Positions 45,061 to 54,217 of a DNA stretch of 64,000 nucleotides are shown here, piece after piece. Positions within the stretch are counted from its first letter, which is position 1. The number at the start of each line of letters is the position of its first letter. Below the pieces are notes generated by a model. The model did no database searches. It was not told the DNA's origin and saw only the letters and a program-made list of their open reading frames with translations. A program made the translations under genes and the position numbers. Source of the stretch: Pseudomonas alliivorans (GTDB taxonomy: Bacteria; Pseudomonadota; Gammaproteobacteria; Pseudomonadales; Pseudomonadaceae); the NCBI RefSeq assembly GCF_017826695.1, contig NZ_JAFFZW010000001.1, forward strand, positions 1 to 64,000, read 5' to 3'.

Positions 45061-45816
45061 GTGCCAAGTATGCTTCTCGACTTTTTTCGTTACATCGTGC
45101 TGCTTGCGATGGGGCTGGCCGTGTCTTCGGTTCAGGCCGGCATTGTGCTGAATACGACACGTGTCATTTATCAAGGAGGCGACAGGGAGGCGAGCCTCGG
45201 GGTGCAGAACAGCGGCGGCGGAGAGATCCTTCTGCAGTCCTGGCTCGAGACACCGGGCACGGCAGGTACACAAGCTGCGCCGGATCTGCCCTTCATTGTT
45301 ACGCCGGCTCTGGCACGCATGGCCGGTGGCAGCAAGCAGTTGCTGCGCATCATCCATTCGGGTGCCGGTCTGCCGACCGATCGTGAGTCGGTGCTATGGC
45401 TCAATGTTCAGGAAATACCCCAGACCGCTGCAGAAAACACGCTGCAAATCGCGATACGGCAACGCATCAAGGTCTTTTTTCGGCCTTCGGGGCTGGACGG
45501 CGACCCCTTGCAGGCACCCGAAAAACTGCGCTGGCGCTGGGCCGGCGGCGATGTGCTGTCCATTGAAAACCCGGGGCCCTATCACGTGTCGATGTTGCGG
45601 GTTTCGGTTCGTCAGCGCGGCACCGAGGTGGCCAGCCTTGACCGCCAGATGCTTGCGCCGCATCAGAGCCTCAGCCTGCCATTGCGTGGCAAGAGCGCTG
45701 CGGTACCACTGGATCTGAGCTTCATCAGCATTAACGATTTCGGCGGACAGGTCCCTTATCAGGCCCGACTCGACGACGGCGGAGTCGGTTACGCAAGCAA
45801 GGCTGCGGCGCGCTAG
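45061..45816 (+). CDS. Fimbrial periplasmic chaperone (first copy)
   Basis: A 251-residue PapD-type chaperone. Signal peptide of about 26 residues ending VQA, then GIVLNTTRVIYQGGDREASLGVQNSG, the first strand and conserved arginine. The G1 strand region shows SKQLLRIIHSGAGLPTDRESVLWLNVQEIP with the family's LR and DRESVLWLN motifs. The F1-G1 loop is short. It holds pilins in the periplasm until the usher. An ATG at 45070 is an alternative start. It follows the pilin gene by 52 bases. Confidence 0.9.
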   Translation: MPSMLLDFFRYIVLLAMGLAVSSVQAGIVLNTTRVIYQGGDREASLGVQNSGGGEILLQSWLETPGTAGTQAAPDLPFIVTPALARMAGGSKQLLRIIHSGAGLPTDRESVLWLNVQEIPQTAAENTLQIAIRQRIKVFFRPSGLDGDPLQAPEKLRWRWAGGDVLSIENPGPYHVSMLRVSVRQRGTEVASLDRQMLAPHQSLSLPLRGKSAAVPLDLSFISINDFGGQVPYQARLDDGGVGYASKAAAR

Positions 45817-45895
45817 CCGGGCCCGTCCTGTCGCGATGCGTCTGCGCGAAGGATTGTGCGGCGTGCGATATATCCGAAGTAGAGTGAAGATCGCT

Positions 45896-48469
45896 ATGGA
45901 ATGGCACAAAAAAGACACGGGCGTTGCTGCAAAGTCTGTTCGCCTTTATCCCGGACATTGCCCGAGGCCTCGTGCGACGTGGGCATCCGGCCGCTATCGG
46001 GTCTGTATCAGTCTGGTGCTGACCTGCTCTTCCACCGCCTTCGCGGCCAGCCCGGACGGCCCGGACGGCCCGGGTATCATGAGCCCGGTGACGTTCAACA
46101 CAGCGTTCATTCAGGGCAGCGAGCAACCGCCGGACCTGAAAGAGTTCCTGCGCGCCAACAGCGTTCTGCCCGGCATTTACCGCGTGGACATCTACGTGAA
46201 CCGGACACTGAGCGGACGGCGTGATGTGGCGTTTTCGAAAAACCGGCGTTCCGGCCGGATCGAGCCCTGCCTGACGCTTGAGATGTTGCAGGGTTTCGGG
46301 CTCGATCCGGCCCGTTTGCCTGCCACGGGCGAGCCGGACGAGGCGTGTTTCGATCTGCCTGCAGGGGTCGAGTTTGCACGAGTCGATTACCATCCCGACG
46401 CCTTGCGCCTGAACATCAGCGTTCCTCAGGCGGTCATGGCGCGCAGTGCCCGAGGCTACGTTTCACCACAGTTGTGGGACGAGGGCGAACCGGCGGCCTT
46501 CGTCAATTACAACGTCAATGCCGTCAGACGGCGCAATCAGAATCTCGATACCGACCAGTACTATGTCGGGCTGCGCAACGGTGTGAACCTGGGGGCCTGG
46601 CGGCTGCGCAATGAGTCCTCACTGCTCTATGGCGCTGATCGTTCATGGCGCTATCGGGGCAATCGCACGTTCGCTCAGCGAGACATCACTGCCCTGAAAA
46701 GCCAGTTGACGGTGGGTGAGGCGTTCAGCGATTCGCAGGTGTTCGACAGCGTTCGCTTCAGGGGCGCGTCGATTGCTTCGGATGACGGCATGCTGCCCGA
46801 CAGTGAGCGCAATTACGCGCCAGTCATCCGCGGGACTGCCGAGACCAATGCAACGGTCGAGGTTCGCCAGAACGGATTTCTGCTGTACAGCAGTAACGTT
46901 TCGCCCGGGCCTTTCGAAATCACAGATATTTACCCCAGCGGCTCCAACGGCGATCTTGATGTCACGATCATCGAAGCCGATGGTCGCCGACGTTCCTTCA
47001 CCCAGGCATATGCGTCGTTGCCGATCATGGTCCCGGCGGGTGCGTTGCGCTTCAGTCTGGCTGCCGGGCAGGTCGACAACGAAGGTCAGAGTTCCCCGGC
47101 CTTTGCCAGCGCCGCGCTGATCTACGGTCTGTCAGAACGGGTGACCGGCTTCGGCGGACTGCAACTGGCCGAGGACTATCAGGCCGCAAACATCGGAACG
47201 GGGGTGAACACCGGAGTCGGCGCGGTCTCTCTGGATGTCACCCATTCGGTCAGTCAACAGAAGCGCCAGACGCTTGCCGGCCAGAGCCTGCGGGTGCGCT
47301 ACGCCAATACGCTGGACGTGACGGACACCACCCTGGCAGTCGCCGGATATCGCTATTCCACCGAGGCCTACCGGACGCTCAATCAGCACGTCAGCGACAT
47401 GGACGACTCACTGAACGGTCTTCCTGGCGGTCAGCCCAAGGACCGGCTGGAGCTCAATGTTACTCAGGTGCTGCCTGCGCAAAACGCTTCCCTGAGCCTG
47501 ACTGCTTCCGAACAGCGCTATTGGAACCTGCCCGGCAAGACCCGCCAGCTTTATCTGTCATACAACGCGGCCTGGCGCAGCCTCAATTACAGCCTGTCCG
47601 TCGAGCGTAATCAGGACCTCGGCCGTTCAGGCGATGTCACCCCGGACACCCGCATCGCTTTCAGCGTGACCCTGCCGCTTGGCGCCAGTCCAGGGTCATC
47701 ACGTCTGTCGTTCAATGGCGTGCGCGGCAGTGCTGGCGACTACAGCGTGCAGGCTGGCCTCAATGGTCAGGTACTGGATGATCGCGACACGTTTTATTCC
47801 GTGCAGACCGGTCGCGACAGCAGTTCCGGGAGCTACGGTGCGGGCAAGGTCAATACCACCCTGCCTTACGGCCGGTTTGAGGCCGGTTACAGCCAGGGCC
47901 AGGACTATGACGCGTTGACGCTGGCCGCCACCGGTTCTGTCGTGGCTCATGCCGGCGGTATCAATCTGGGTCAGCCATTGGGCGAAACCTTTGCGCTGGT
48001 GCATGTGCCGGATGTCGGCGGGGCCAGGCTCAAGTCATTCAACAACGTCGCCACAGCCGCCAACGGTTATGCGGTGATGCCCTACGCGCAGCCCTATCGT
48101 ACCAACTGGGTCAGTCTGGACACCCGGCAACTGGGTGCCGACATCGATCTGGAAAGCGCGATCACCCAGATCGTGCCTCGACGCGGGGCCATGCCGCTGG
48201 TGCGCTTCAAGGCTGCGGTGGGTCGCCGCGTGCAGTTCGAACTGGTGCGCGCCGATGGCAGCAAGGTTCCGCTGGGGGCCAGTGTCGAAGACGAGCAGGG
48301 CAGGGCGCTGGCCGTGGTAGATCCGAGCAGTCAGGCGCTGGTGTTGAGCGAACAGGACAGCGGCCGTTTGCAAGTGCGCTGGTCGGATCAGCGTTGCGAA
48401 GCACCTTTTGAGCTGCCGCCCAGAGACCCGGCTCGGGCCTACGAACGGCTCAAGGTGATCTGCCAATGA
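45896..48469 (+). CDS. Fimbrial outer-membrane usher
   Basis: About 857 residues from ATG 45896 (a longer start at 45836 is possible). The signal segment ends FAASP. The N-terminal binding domain has FNTAFIQGSEQPPDLKEFLRANSVLPGIYRVDIYVN. A beta barrel with plug follows (ERNYAPVIRGTAETNATVEVRQNG and the middle block SPGPFEITDIYPSGSNGDLDVTIIEADGR). The C-terminal domains include SVEDEQGRALAVVD and the paired cysteines in DQRCEAPFELPP and VICQ. It exports and assembles the pilins. It overlaps the second chaperone by four bases. Confidence 0.93.
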   Translation: MEWHKKDTGVAAKSVRLYPGHCPRPRATWASGRYRVCISLVLTCSSTAFAASPDGPDGPGIMSPVTFNTAFIQGSEQPPDLKEFLRANSVLPGIYRVDIYVNRTLSGRRDVAFSKNRRSGRIEPCLTLEMLQGFGLDPARLPATGEPDEACFDLPAGVEFARVDYHPDALRLNISVPQAVMARSARGYVSPQLWDEGEPAAFVNYNVNAVRRRNQNLDTDQYYVGLRNGVNLGAWRLRNESSLLYGADRSWRYRGNRTFAQRDITALKSQLTVGEAFSDSQVFDSVRFRGASIASDDGMLPDSERNYAPVIRGTAETNATVEVRQNGFLLYSSNVSPGPFEITDIYPSGSNGDLDVTIIEADGRRRSFTQAYASLPIMVPAGALRFSLAAGQVDNEGQSSPAFASAALIYGLSERVTGFGGLQLAEDYQAANIGTGVNTGVGAVSLDVTHSVSQQKRQTLAGQSLRVRYANTLDVTDTTLAVAGYRYSTEAYRTLNQHVSDMDDSLNGLPGGQPKDRLELNVTQVLPAQNASLSLTASEQRYWNLPGKTRQLYLSYNAAWRSLNYSLSVERNQDLGRSGDVTPDTRIAFSVTLPLGASPGSSRLSFNGVRGSAGDYSVQAGLNGQVLDDRDTFYSVQTGRDSSSGSYGAGKVNTTLPYGRFEAGYSQGQDYDALTLAATGSVVAHAGGINLGQPLGETFALVHVPDVGGARLKSFNNVATAANGYAVMPYAQPYRTNWVSLDTRQLGADIDLESAITQIVPRRGAMPLVRFKAAVGRRVQFELVRADGSKVPLGASVEDEQGRALAVVDPSSQALVLSEQDSGRLQVRWSDQRCEAPFELPPRDPARAYERLKVICQ

Positions 48470-49239
48470 GGCGCGGCTACCGACTCATGCTTCTGGCGCT
48501 GCTGTCACTGACCAGTGTTTGCGTGCAGGGCGCACTGTCGATGACAGGGACGCGGCTGATCTTCGATGGCCGGTATCGGGAGGTCAGCCTGGAGGTGCGC
48601 AATTCCGGACAGGACGAGGTACTTGTTCAGGCCTGGCTCAGTGATCCACTCGATGATGAAATGTCGGCATCGCCCCGGATTCTGCCCTTTGTGGTGACGC
48701 CACCCCTTTCGCGTATCAGTGCGGGTGGCAGGCAGGCATTGCGGGTGTTGTATCAGGGGGCAGGAATGCCTGAGAACCGGGAATCCCTGCTGCACCTGTC
48801 GGTGCTTGAAATTCCCCGACGCGAGCCCGGCAACCGGCAACTCACGATTGCCGTCCGTCAACGCATCAATGTGTTTTACCGACCTGACGGGTTGCCGGGC
48901 GATCCGGCCGAGTCCGCCGAGCGGCTGGACTGGACGCTGACGGATAACGGTTCGGGCATGACGCAGTTGCAGGTCAGCAATCCGACGGCCTACCACGCCT
49001 CCCTTGAGTCCCTGAACCTGAACGGTGTTCAGGTCAGCGACCACCTGTTGCTGGCCCCGGGTGCACGAATCCAATTACCTGTCTCCGCGCACGTTCTTCA
49101 ACGATCCGGACTTCACCGTCTCGCGTTCAAGGCGCTGACCGACTACGGCGGCCAGCGCGCCTACTGCACGAATCTGAACGGGCAGGCATCGTCCAGCGCC
49201 CGTCTTCTGGAAAACCTCACGCCTCAGGAAGCCTGCTGA
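48466..49239 (+). CDS. Fimbrial periplasmic chaperone (second copy)
   Basis: A 257-residue PapD-type chaperone beginning MRRGYRLMLLALLSLTSVCVQG. It has the conserved start LSMTGTRLIFDGRYREVSLEVRNSG and the G1 region GGRQALRVLYQGAGMPENRESLLHLSVLEIP. It is clearly homologous to the first chaperone but diverged (VLNTTRVIYQGG versus SMTGTRLIFDGR), so this is not a recent duplication. Its start overlaps the usher stop (ATGA) and it ends just before the adhesin gene, hinting that it serves the adhesin. Confidence 0.9.
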   Translation: MRRGYRLMLLALLSLTSVCVQGALSMTGTRLIFDGRYREVSLEVRNSGQDEVLVQAWLSDPLDDEMSASPRILPFVVTPPLSRISAGGRQALRVLYQGAGMPENRESLLHLSVLEIPRREPGNRQLTIAVRQRINVFYRPDGLPGDPAESAERLDWTLTDNGSGMTQLQVSNPTAYHASLESLNLNGVQVSDHLLLAPGARIQLPVSAHVLQRSGLHRLAFKALTDYGGQRAYCTNLNGQASSSARLLENLTPQEAC

Positions 49240-49240
49240 T

Positions 49241-50245
49241 ATGAAACCTCTCTTTGTGCGCCGCCGGTTTCAAACCGCTGCATTGTTATTGCTGCTGAGC
49301 CCTGCGCCCGCGTTTGCCCTGGTCTGCAAGACGCAAGGTGCGGGCGAAACCTTCGTTCATGGCCAGTTGAGCAGTACGGTGGCGATTCCTGCGACGGTCC
49401 CGAATGGCGAAGTGGTCTGGCGCTCCGAGCCCATGAACATTCAGGTCGAGTGTGCCAAGGACGGCCAGCAGGCACTTCAGGAAGAAATCGCCCTCTACCT
49501 GAATCCCGACAACATTGTGATTGGCCAAGGCATTCGTGCAGGCCTGACCCACAAGGGTATCGACTATGTCCAAGGCAGTGGCCGGATCACCACCGGGCAT
49601 TACCTGCCCGCGTGCCATGAGGGCGATGCGAACATCGATAAATGCCCCAGGGTTCGTTTCAATCTGCCGTTTTCGGTGTTCATTCAGAAGTTCGGCGCAA
49701 CCCCGCCATCTGGCGTCGCAAGCGATCTGCTTGATTATCGCTTCTTCCAGCTCGACAGCGCTGCCGGTCTGCAACCGTTGCCGGGGCGCAGCCTCAGTTA
49801 TGTGATCGACAGCCTGACCGGTCTGCGCTTCGTGGCCTGCGATGCCGATCTGCAGGTGATTCCGCAGACCGTGGAGTTCGGCGCGCTGCCCATCAAGAAC
49901 GTCGCAGTCGGCAAGGTCTTCGCCACTCAGCCGTTTTCACTGCTGACCCAACGCACCTGCGACTCACCCTTCAGCATCAATGCCCGTTTTCGTCCGGTGA
50001 GCGGCATTGTTTCAGACAGTGGGGATATGTTGATACCCGCCGGCAACCCCTCGTTAGGCATCCGCATCAGCGGTGCCTTGGGCGGCAAGGCGCTGCGTTA
50101 CAACGAACCTTTCCACATGGCCGAATTGCTGGACGATACCCATGCGGCCAAGGCGGACTTCAACGCCGAACTGGTCTGGAACAGCACCAGGCCGCAGGTC
50201 GGGCCTTTCGATGCGCAAATCATGGTGGATCTTTTCTATCGGTGA
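49241..50245 (+). CDS. Fimbrial tip adhesin-like protein
   Basis: A 334-residue secreted protein, with signal peptide ending PAFALVC near 27-29. A receptor-type N-terminal half (QGSGRITTGHYLPACHEGDANIDKCPRVRFNLP) is followed by a pilin-like C-terminal domain (DLQVIPQTVEFGALPIKNVAVGKVFATQPFSL, cysteine in TQRTCDSPFSIN, and the end FDAQIMVDLFYR). Two-domain organisation at the end of a fimbrial operon is typical of tip adhesins. The ligand is unknown. It starts 1 base after the second chaperone gene. Confidence 0.82.
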   Translation: MKPLFVRRRFQTAALLLLLSPAPAFALVCKTQGAGETFVHGQLSSTVAIPATVPNGEVVWRSEPMNIQVECAKDGQQALQEEIALYLNPDNIVIGQGIRAGLTHKGIDYVQGSGRITTGHYLPACHEGDANIDKCPRVRFNLPFSVFIQKFGATPPSGVASDLLDYRFFQLDSAAGLQPLPGRSLSYVIDSLTGLRFVACDADLQVIPQTVEFGALPIKNVAVGKVFATQPFSLLTQRTCDSPFSINARFRPVSGIVSDSGDMLIPAGNPSLGIRISGALGGKALRYNEPFHMAELLDDTHAAKADFNAELVWNSTRPQVGPFDAQIMVDLFYR

Positions 50246-50338
50246 GGGCGACAGGAGGCTCGGGCGGGCGTTCGACGTTTGCTGTATGCTGCGCGACCGC
50301 GGGCATGTGCCCGGCCATTTCGACTCTCTGGTGACACC

Positions 50339-50569
50339 ATGACCACTCCTGAACAAGCGCCTGTTCAAGAAGCCGCAATCGACTCCGTAGACGCTGCCGA
50401 CAAGAAGGCTGCGATTGCCCCGTTCAGCTTTCCGTTCAAGCCGTCGGAGTTTGCACAGGCCAAAAAAGACAAGGATCAGGCCTGGTATCAGAAGTCGAAC
50501 AAGTCCGGGCACCACAAGACACCAGGTGCCGCTCCGTCCGGCACCCGTCGTTCCATGGGCAAGCGCTGA
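50339..50569 (+). CDS. Conserved small hypothetical protein
   Basis: A 76-residue soluble, charged protein beginning MTTPEQAPVQEAAIDSVDAA, with AIAPFSFPFKPSEFAQAKKDKDQAWYQKSNKSGHHKTPGAAPSGTRR. The second half is rich in lysine, serine and proline and looks disordered. The start at 50339 has GGTGA close by. I do not know its function. It converges with the YkgJ-like gene with a single base between stops. Confidence 0.65.
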   Translation: MTTPEQAPVQEAAIDSVDAADKKAAIAPFSFPFKPSEFAQAKKDKDQAWYQKSNKSGHHKTPGAAPSGTRRSMGKR

Positions 50570-50570
50570 G

Positions 50571-51323
50571 TCAGGCTGCCTGCAGCGGGATGAACAGGTA
50601 AGAGACCGGTTCCCTGAGCGTCACTTCGGCACCTGCCGCCTGCAGCGTGTCGATGACCGTCTGGCCTGCGACATGAAACTCCCAGCCTGCGTTGTCCGGC
50701 GATTCACCTGGGTGGCTGGCAACCTGCTCAATGGCTGCCGCGAAGGCGACCATGTCCGGCAGGTAAGCCACGAACCCGTTGCCCTTGAGCGCAGTGGTGC
50801 GAATTCCCAGCTTCTGGCAGATCACCTGCTTGGCCTCGATTTCGTCGCGGTCTGCCTGGCGTGACTGTTCGATCAGCGCCATCAGTTGCATGTCCACCAG
50901 CGTGTTGCCAACGATCAGATCGGGGCCCTGTTCCCAGGCCTCCGGCGGACAACCCTTGGTTTCAGGGCGCAGCGGGATATGCGGATTGATTTCCATCGGA
51001 TAGATCCGGCACACCAGCGGCCGACGCTCGTAGATGCCGCAGAGGTTCTGTTCGTCAAGATTCCGGCAGCGGCCGACGTTATAGGCGGCGAAGGTGATGG
51101 CGACATACGCAGTGGTCAGGCCGCTGTTCACTTCGGTGGAGCGTCGTGTGGCGTGCGTCAGTTGTGCTTCGGGAACGCCATAACCGTTACCGAGAAAGGC
51201 TTCGGTCAGCACGATCACCGTACCGCCGTCCGCCGCCCACTGCGCGGCCTCGGTGAGTGTCAGCGGTACGTGATGATCGGTGCAGCAGCCGCCGCAACCT
51301 GTGCAGGAAAACTGGGTGTTCAT
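50571..51323 (-). CDS. YkgJ family cysteine-cluster protein
   Basis: A 250-residue protein with an N-terminal metal-binding cluster FSCTGCGGCCTDHHVPLT and further conserved cysteines in GRCRNLDEQNLCGIYERRPLVCRIYPMEI, the signature of the YkgJ/UPF0153 (zinc- or iron-chelating) family. A late block holds GCPPEAW. No signal peptide. The precise role is not known. It is read leftwards and does not overlap its neighbours. Confidence 0.87.
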   Translation of the reverse strand: MNTQFSCTGCGGCCTDHHVPLTLTEAAQWAADGGTVIVLTEAFLGNGYGVPEAQLTHATRRSTEVNSGLTTAYVAITFAAYNVGRCRNLDEQNLCGIYERRPLVCRIYPMEINPHIPLRPETKGCPPEAWEQGPDLIVGNTLVDMQLMALIEQSRQADRDEIEAKQVICQKLGIRTTALKGNGFVAYLPDMVAFAAAIEQVASHPGESPDNAGWEFHVAGQTVIDTLQAAGAEVTLREPVSYLFIPLQAA

Positions 51324-51420
51324 TGGGTCGGTAACCTGTCCATGACGGGCGCCGGGTTGACGACAAGGCTGTCATCGTTCCGACTGATGGAGGGCAGGAA
51401 GCAAGTTGCGCGCCACCGGC

Positions 51421-51741
51421 TTATCGGGCAGGCGACTGAATGCTGTCCCACTCGGTCACGCTGGCTTGTCTGCTCTTACGGTTGTAGAGACAAAGCTCGG
51501 TGCCCGGGCGGTCGTTCATGTGTTTTTGTGGATAACGACCTTTCAGCAACAGCGCGCTATAGCCGACCCGGTCATCGAATTGGGCGCTGCTGCCGACGGC
51601 TGAAACGTTTTTGAGCTGGCTGGCTTTCAGGCAACTGTCGAGCATCGCCTTGTCGTGCGCGCTCCAGGCTTGTGGTGTCGACGCACCGGCTGGATTGGCA
51701 ACAACGGCCAGACCTGCCAGCAAGAGAAGGTACGCTTTCAT
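51421..51741 (-). CDS. Small secreted hypothetical protein
   Basis: A 106-residue protein from ATG 51741, where GGAG is 6 bases away; another ATG four codons earlier is possible. A signal peptide MKAYLLLLAGLAVVANPAGA is evident. The mature part has two cysteines (LDSCLKASQL and LCLYNR) likely to form a disulfide. I do not recognise the family beyond a Pseudomonas-type exported protein. Function unknown. Confidence 0.65.
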   Translation of the reverse strand: MKAYLLLLAGLAVVANPAGASTPQAWSAHDKAMLDSCLKASQLKNVSAVGSSAQFDDRVGYSALLLKGRYPQKHMNDRPGTELCLYNRKSRQASVTEWDSIQSPAR

Positions 51742-51784
51742 CTCGATCTCCATCTGCAGCGTTTCGGGCGCAAATTATCGCAGA

Positions 51785-52246
51785 TCATTTCCGGTCGACC
51801 GCCAGACGAGCGACGTAGGACATGTCTGATTTTTCATAAAGACGCCTTGCGATCAGATTGTTTTCCATGACTTTCAAATCGACAGCCACTTCATTGCATC
51901 GCCCCAGATGGACGAACAGGTGGTTGATCAACGCTGCGCCGATTCCCCTGTTCCGGTAATCCGGGTGTACGGCCAGGTCCTTGATAAAGGCGCTGGTCCA
52001 GCACGTGATCAACCCCACGACGCGATCACTGTCGATTGCCAGAAAACAGCGCGACCGGTCGAATTCGGGGTTGTGCTCGAATGCGTCGAGCCAGTCCTTG
52101 TGATCCAGCCACGGCCCGTCATCCAGCAGATGACTCTGCGCCAGCAGGCCGTGAGCCTGAAGACTGCGTTGGAGCGTAAGACTGGCGCAGGAGATGCCGT
52201 GCGGCCAGGGCGCATGTGGCACGGGCGCTTTCAGGTCCCGACGCAT
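51785..52246 (-). CDS. GNAT family N-acetyltransferase
   Basis: About 153 residues with the acetyl-CoA signature IKDLAVHPDYRNRGIGAALINHLF and the following EVAVDLKVMENNLIARRLYEKSDMSYV block. The start is uncertain: ATG 52246 gives a sequence that opens MRRDLKAPVPHAPWPHG; an ATG at 52354 would overlap the end of cheV by 46 bases. The substrate is unknown. It lies directly behind cheV on the same strand. Confidence 0.8.
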   Translation of the reverse strand: MRRDLKAPVPHAPWPHGISCASLTLQRSLQAHGLLAQSHLLDDGPWLDHKDWLDAFEHNPEFDRSRCFLAIDSDRVVGLITCWTSAFIKDLAVHPDYRNRGIGAALINHLFVHLGRCNEVAVDLKVMENNLIARRLYEKSDMSYVARLAVDRK

Positions 52247-52308
52247 CAGCCAGCAATGGTCTGGCGAGGCGTCGGCTGAACCCGGCGCAGTGGAGAGCGG
52301 TTTGTGGA

Positions 52309-53205
52309 TCAGATGCCCTGAGCCACGACCGTGCGGGCGGCCTCGATCAGGCATTTGGTCAGCTCGGGTGAGGAAAACTTGGTCAACACGGCGTTGGCAC
52401 CGGCGATTCTGGCCTTCTCGCTGTTCATCGCGCTGTCCAGTGACGTGTGAAGCAGGATGTACAGGTCGTTGAAATCAGGCGTATCGCGCAAGGTCCGGGT
52501 CAGGGCGTAGCCGTCCATTTCCGACATTTCGATATCGGACACCACGACATTGATCTGCGCCGCTGTGCCTTGCAGATCCAGCAGTACCTCGATGGCTTCT
52601 TTCGCGCTGCGGGCGGTATGGCAGTTGATGCCCAGATTGCGCAACGTGATGATCGACTGTTGCAGGGCGACCTGGCTGTCATCGACTACCAGAATACGCG
52701 CTTGCGCCAGCACTTCGGAGTCTTCCCTGGCCAGTTCGGCCGACTGAACGACAATCTGTGCCGGAGCGATGCCGTGGATCACTTTTTCGATATCCAGCAC
52801 CTGCACCAGCACACCGTCGACCTGGGTGACGCCGGTGATGAACGACTTGCTGCTCGAGCCGTAGGGCGGCGGGCGGATATCGGTGGTCAGGCAGTGCACG
52901 ATCTTGCTGACGGCCTGAACATGCAGGCCTTGCTTTGAGCGGCTGACGTCGGTGACGATCAGGCAGCCGCCATCCGGATCGGCCAGCGGCCGCTCGCCGA
53001 TGGCCCGGCTCAGGTCGATGACCGAGAGCGATGAGCCGCGCAGTGTTGCGATGCCTTTGACGTGCGGGTGCGATTCCGGCAGATGAGTCAGGGCAGGGCA
53101 GGGGATGATCTCGCTGACCTTGAGCAGGTTGATCGCCATCAGCTTGCCGCTGCGCAACGTGAAAAGGAGCAGCGAAAGTGAATCTGCTCGGACGTTCTTG
53201 GACAT
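52309..53205 (-). CDS. cheV: Chemotaxis coupling protein CheV
   Basis: A 298-residue protein joining a CheW-like domain (about 1-155; LLLFTLRSGKLMAINLLKVSEII, HPHVKGIATLRGSSLSVIDLS) to a receiver domain (about 170-295; ILVVDDSQ, phospho-acceptor in VVVSDIEMSEMDG). CheV couples chemoreceptors to CheA and adapts through phosphorylation. The ATG at 53205 has AAGG six bases away. The gene is not in a chemotaxis operon here. Its upstream region carries an unusual tandem repeat. Confidence 0.92.
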   Translation of the reverse strand: MSKNVRADSLSLLLFTLRSGKLMAINLLKVSEIIPCPALTHLPESHPHVKGIATLRGSSLSVIDLSRAIGERPLADPDGGCLIVTDVSRSKQGLHVQAVSKIVHCLTTDIRPPPYGSSSKSFITGVTQVDGVLVQVLDIEKVIHGIAPAQIVVQSAELAREDSEVLAQARILVVDDSQVALQQSIITLRNLGINCHTARSAKEAIEVLLDLQGTAAQINVVVSDIEMSEMDGYALTRTLRDTPDFNDLYILLHTSLDSAMNSEKARIAGANAVLTKFSSPELTKCLIEAARTVVAQGI

Positions 53206-53658
53206 ATGAACCTTCTGGCTATAGGTGTTTCGTCGCCTGGAGGCGACAAACATCTTTCTCTGAGAGGTTATCGACCCGCGTCGGTGTGGCTTTAGGATTT
53301 TTAAAGGATAGCGCTTTGCAGGGCCAAAACCCGAGGTGCGACAAAATACCGCGGCCTTCTATATATAGAAGAGGTGCGACAAAGTGACGCACGCTTCTAT
53401 ATATAAGGAAGAGATTCGATCGCTGCACAGACGCCGTCCGCACGGTGCAGTGAAAAACCCACCTCACTGGCGCACAACCATCCGGCAGGCAGATTCGGCC
53501 GTACGGCCGTTGCGCCCTTGAGTTGTCGGGGCTGGCGGATGATTATCGCGTGCGATCCGGGGCGGGCGATTCTACACTGCGCGTCCCATCCTCAGGTGGT
53601 TGAGTCAGCAGGGCGTCCGGGTCCGTCAACCGCTTCATCAGTTCAGTAAGGTGTGTGA
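53206..53658. promoter_or_regulatory. Divergent region cheV / dsbB
   Basis: About 450 bases with no supported gene. It contains the tandem TATATA-containing repeat at 53333-53410. Further right it is GC-rich up to the dsbB ribosome site (AGTAAGGTG near 53644-53652). Divergent promoters for cheV and dsbB must lie here; their elements are not clear. Confidence 0.5.
53333..53410. repeat. Tandem direct repeat with CTTCTATATATA core
   Basis: Two abutting units of about 38 and 40 bases (53333-53370, 53371-53410), both reading GAGGTGCGACAAA then a variable eight or nine bases then CTTCTATATATA. The first ends in the palindrome CTTCTATATATAGAAG. The second holds GTGCGACAAAGTGACGCAC, an imperfect inverted repeat. 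They lie about 130-205 bases before cheV and could be operator sites or a short mobile relic. Confidence 0.75.
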
Positions 53659-54168
53659 ATGAGCGACAACCTGTTGTACCTGCGACGCGAGAAACGATTT
53701 CTGGTCTTGCTTGGGATCATCTGCCTGTCCCTGATCGGCGGCGCCCTGTACATGCAGATCGTACTGGGCGAAGCGCCATGCCCGCTGTGTATCCTGCAGC
53801 GCTATGCTCTGCTGTTCATCGCGATCTTTGCCTTCATCGGCGCTGCCATGCCAGGCCGCCGCAGCGTGACCCTTTTCGAAGTTCTGGTGATCCTGAGTGC
53901 GCTCGGCGGTATTGTCGCTGCCGGCCGTCATGCCTGGGTGCTGGCCAACCCTGCGGTCAGTTGCGGGATCGATACCTTGCAGCCAATCGTCGACGGCCTG
54001 CCGCTGGCGGATCTGTTTCCCACCGTTTTCCAGGTCAGCGGGTTCTGCTCCACGCCTTATCCGCCAGTGCTCGGACTGTCGCTGGCGCAATGGGCACTCG
54101 CAGCCTTCGTTCTGACCGCAATACTGGTTCCAGTCTGCGTGTTGCGCAATCGACGTAAACCTTACTGA
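53659..54168 (+). CDS. dsbB: Disulfide bond formation protein B
   Basis: A 169-residue inner-membrane protein with four helices. The quinone-linked pair C41-P-L-C44 and the second periplasmic pair C101/C129 (AVSCGID and SGFCS) are all present, as is the conserved LQRYA block. It reoxidises DsbA and passes electrons to ubiquinone. DsbA would be needed for pilin and adhesin disulfides. A clear terminator follows. Confidence 0.95.
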   Translation: MSDNLLYLRREKRFLVLLGIICLSLIGGALYMQIVLGEAPCPLCILQRYALLFIAIFAFIGAAMPGRRSVTLFEVLVILSALGGIVAAGRHAWVLANPAVSCGIDTLQPIVDGLPLADLFPTVFQVSGFCSTPYPPVLGLSLAQWALAAFVLTAILVPVCVLRNRRKPY

Positions 54169-54185
54169 ATACAAGGGCTTTCATG

Positions 54186-54217
54186 AAAATAGCCTCGTGA
54201 AATCGAGGCTTTTTTTT
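54186..54217 (+). terminator. Rho-independent terminator after dsbB
   Basis: AGCCTCG / CGAGGCT stem with a six-base loop followed by eight T residues, 20 bases downstream of the dsbB stop. Confidence 0.9.
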
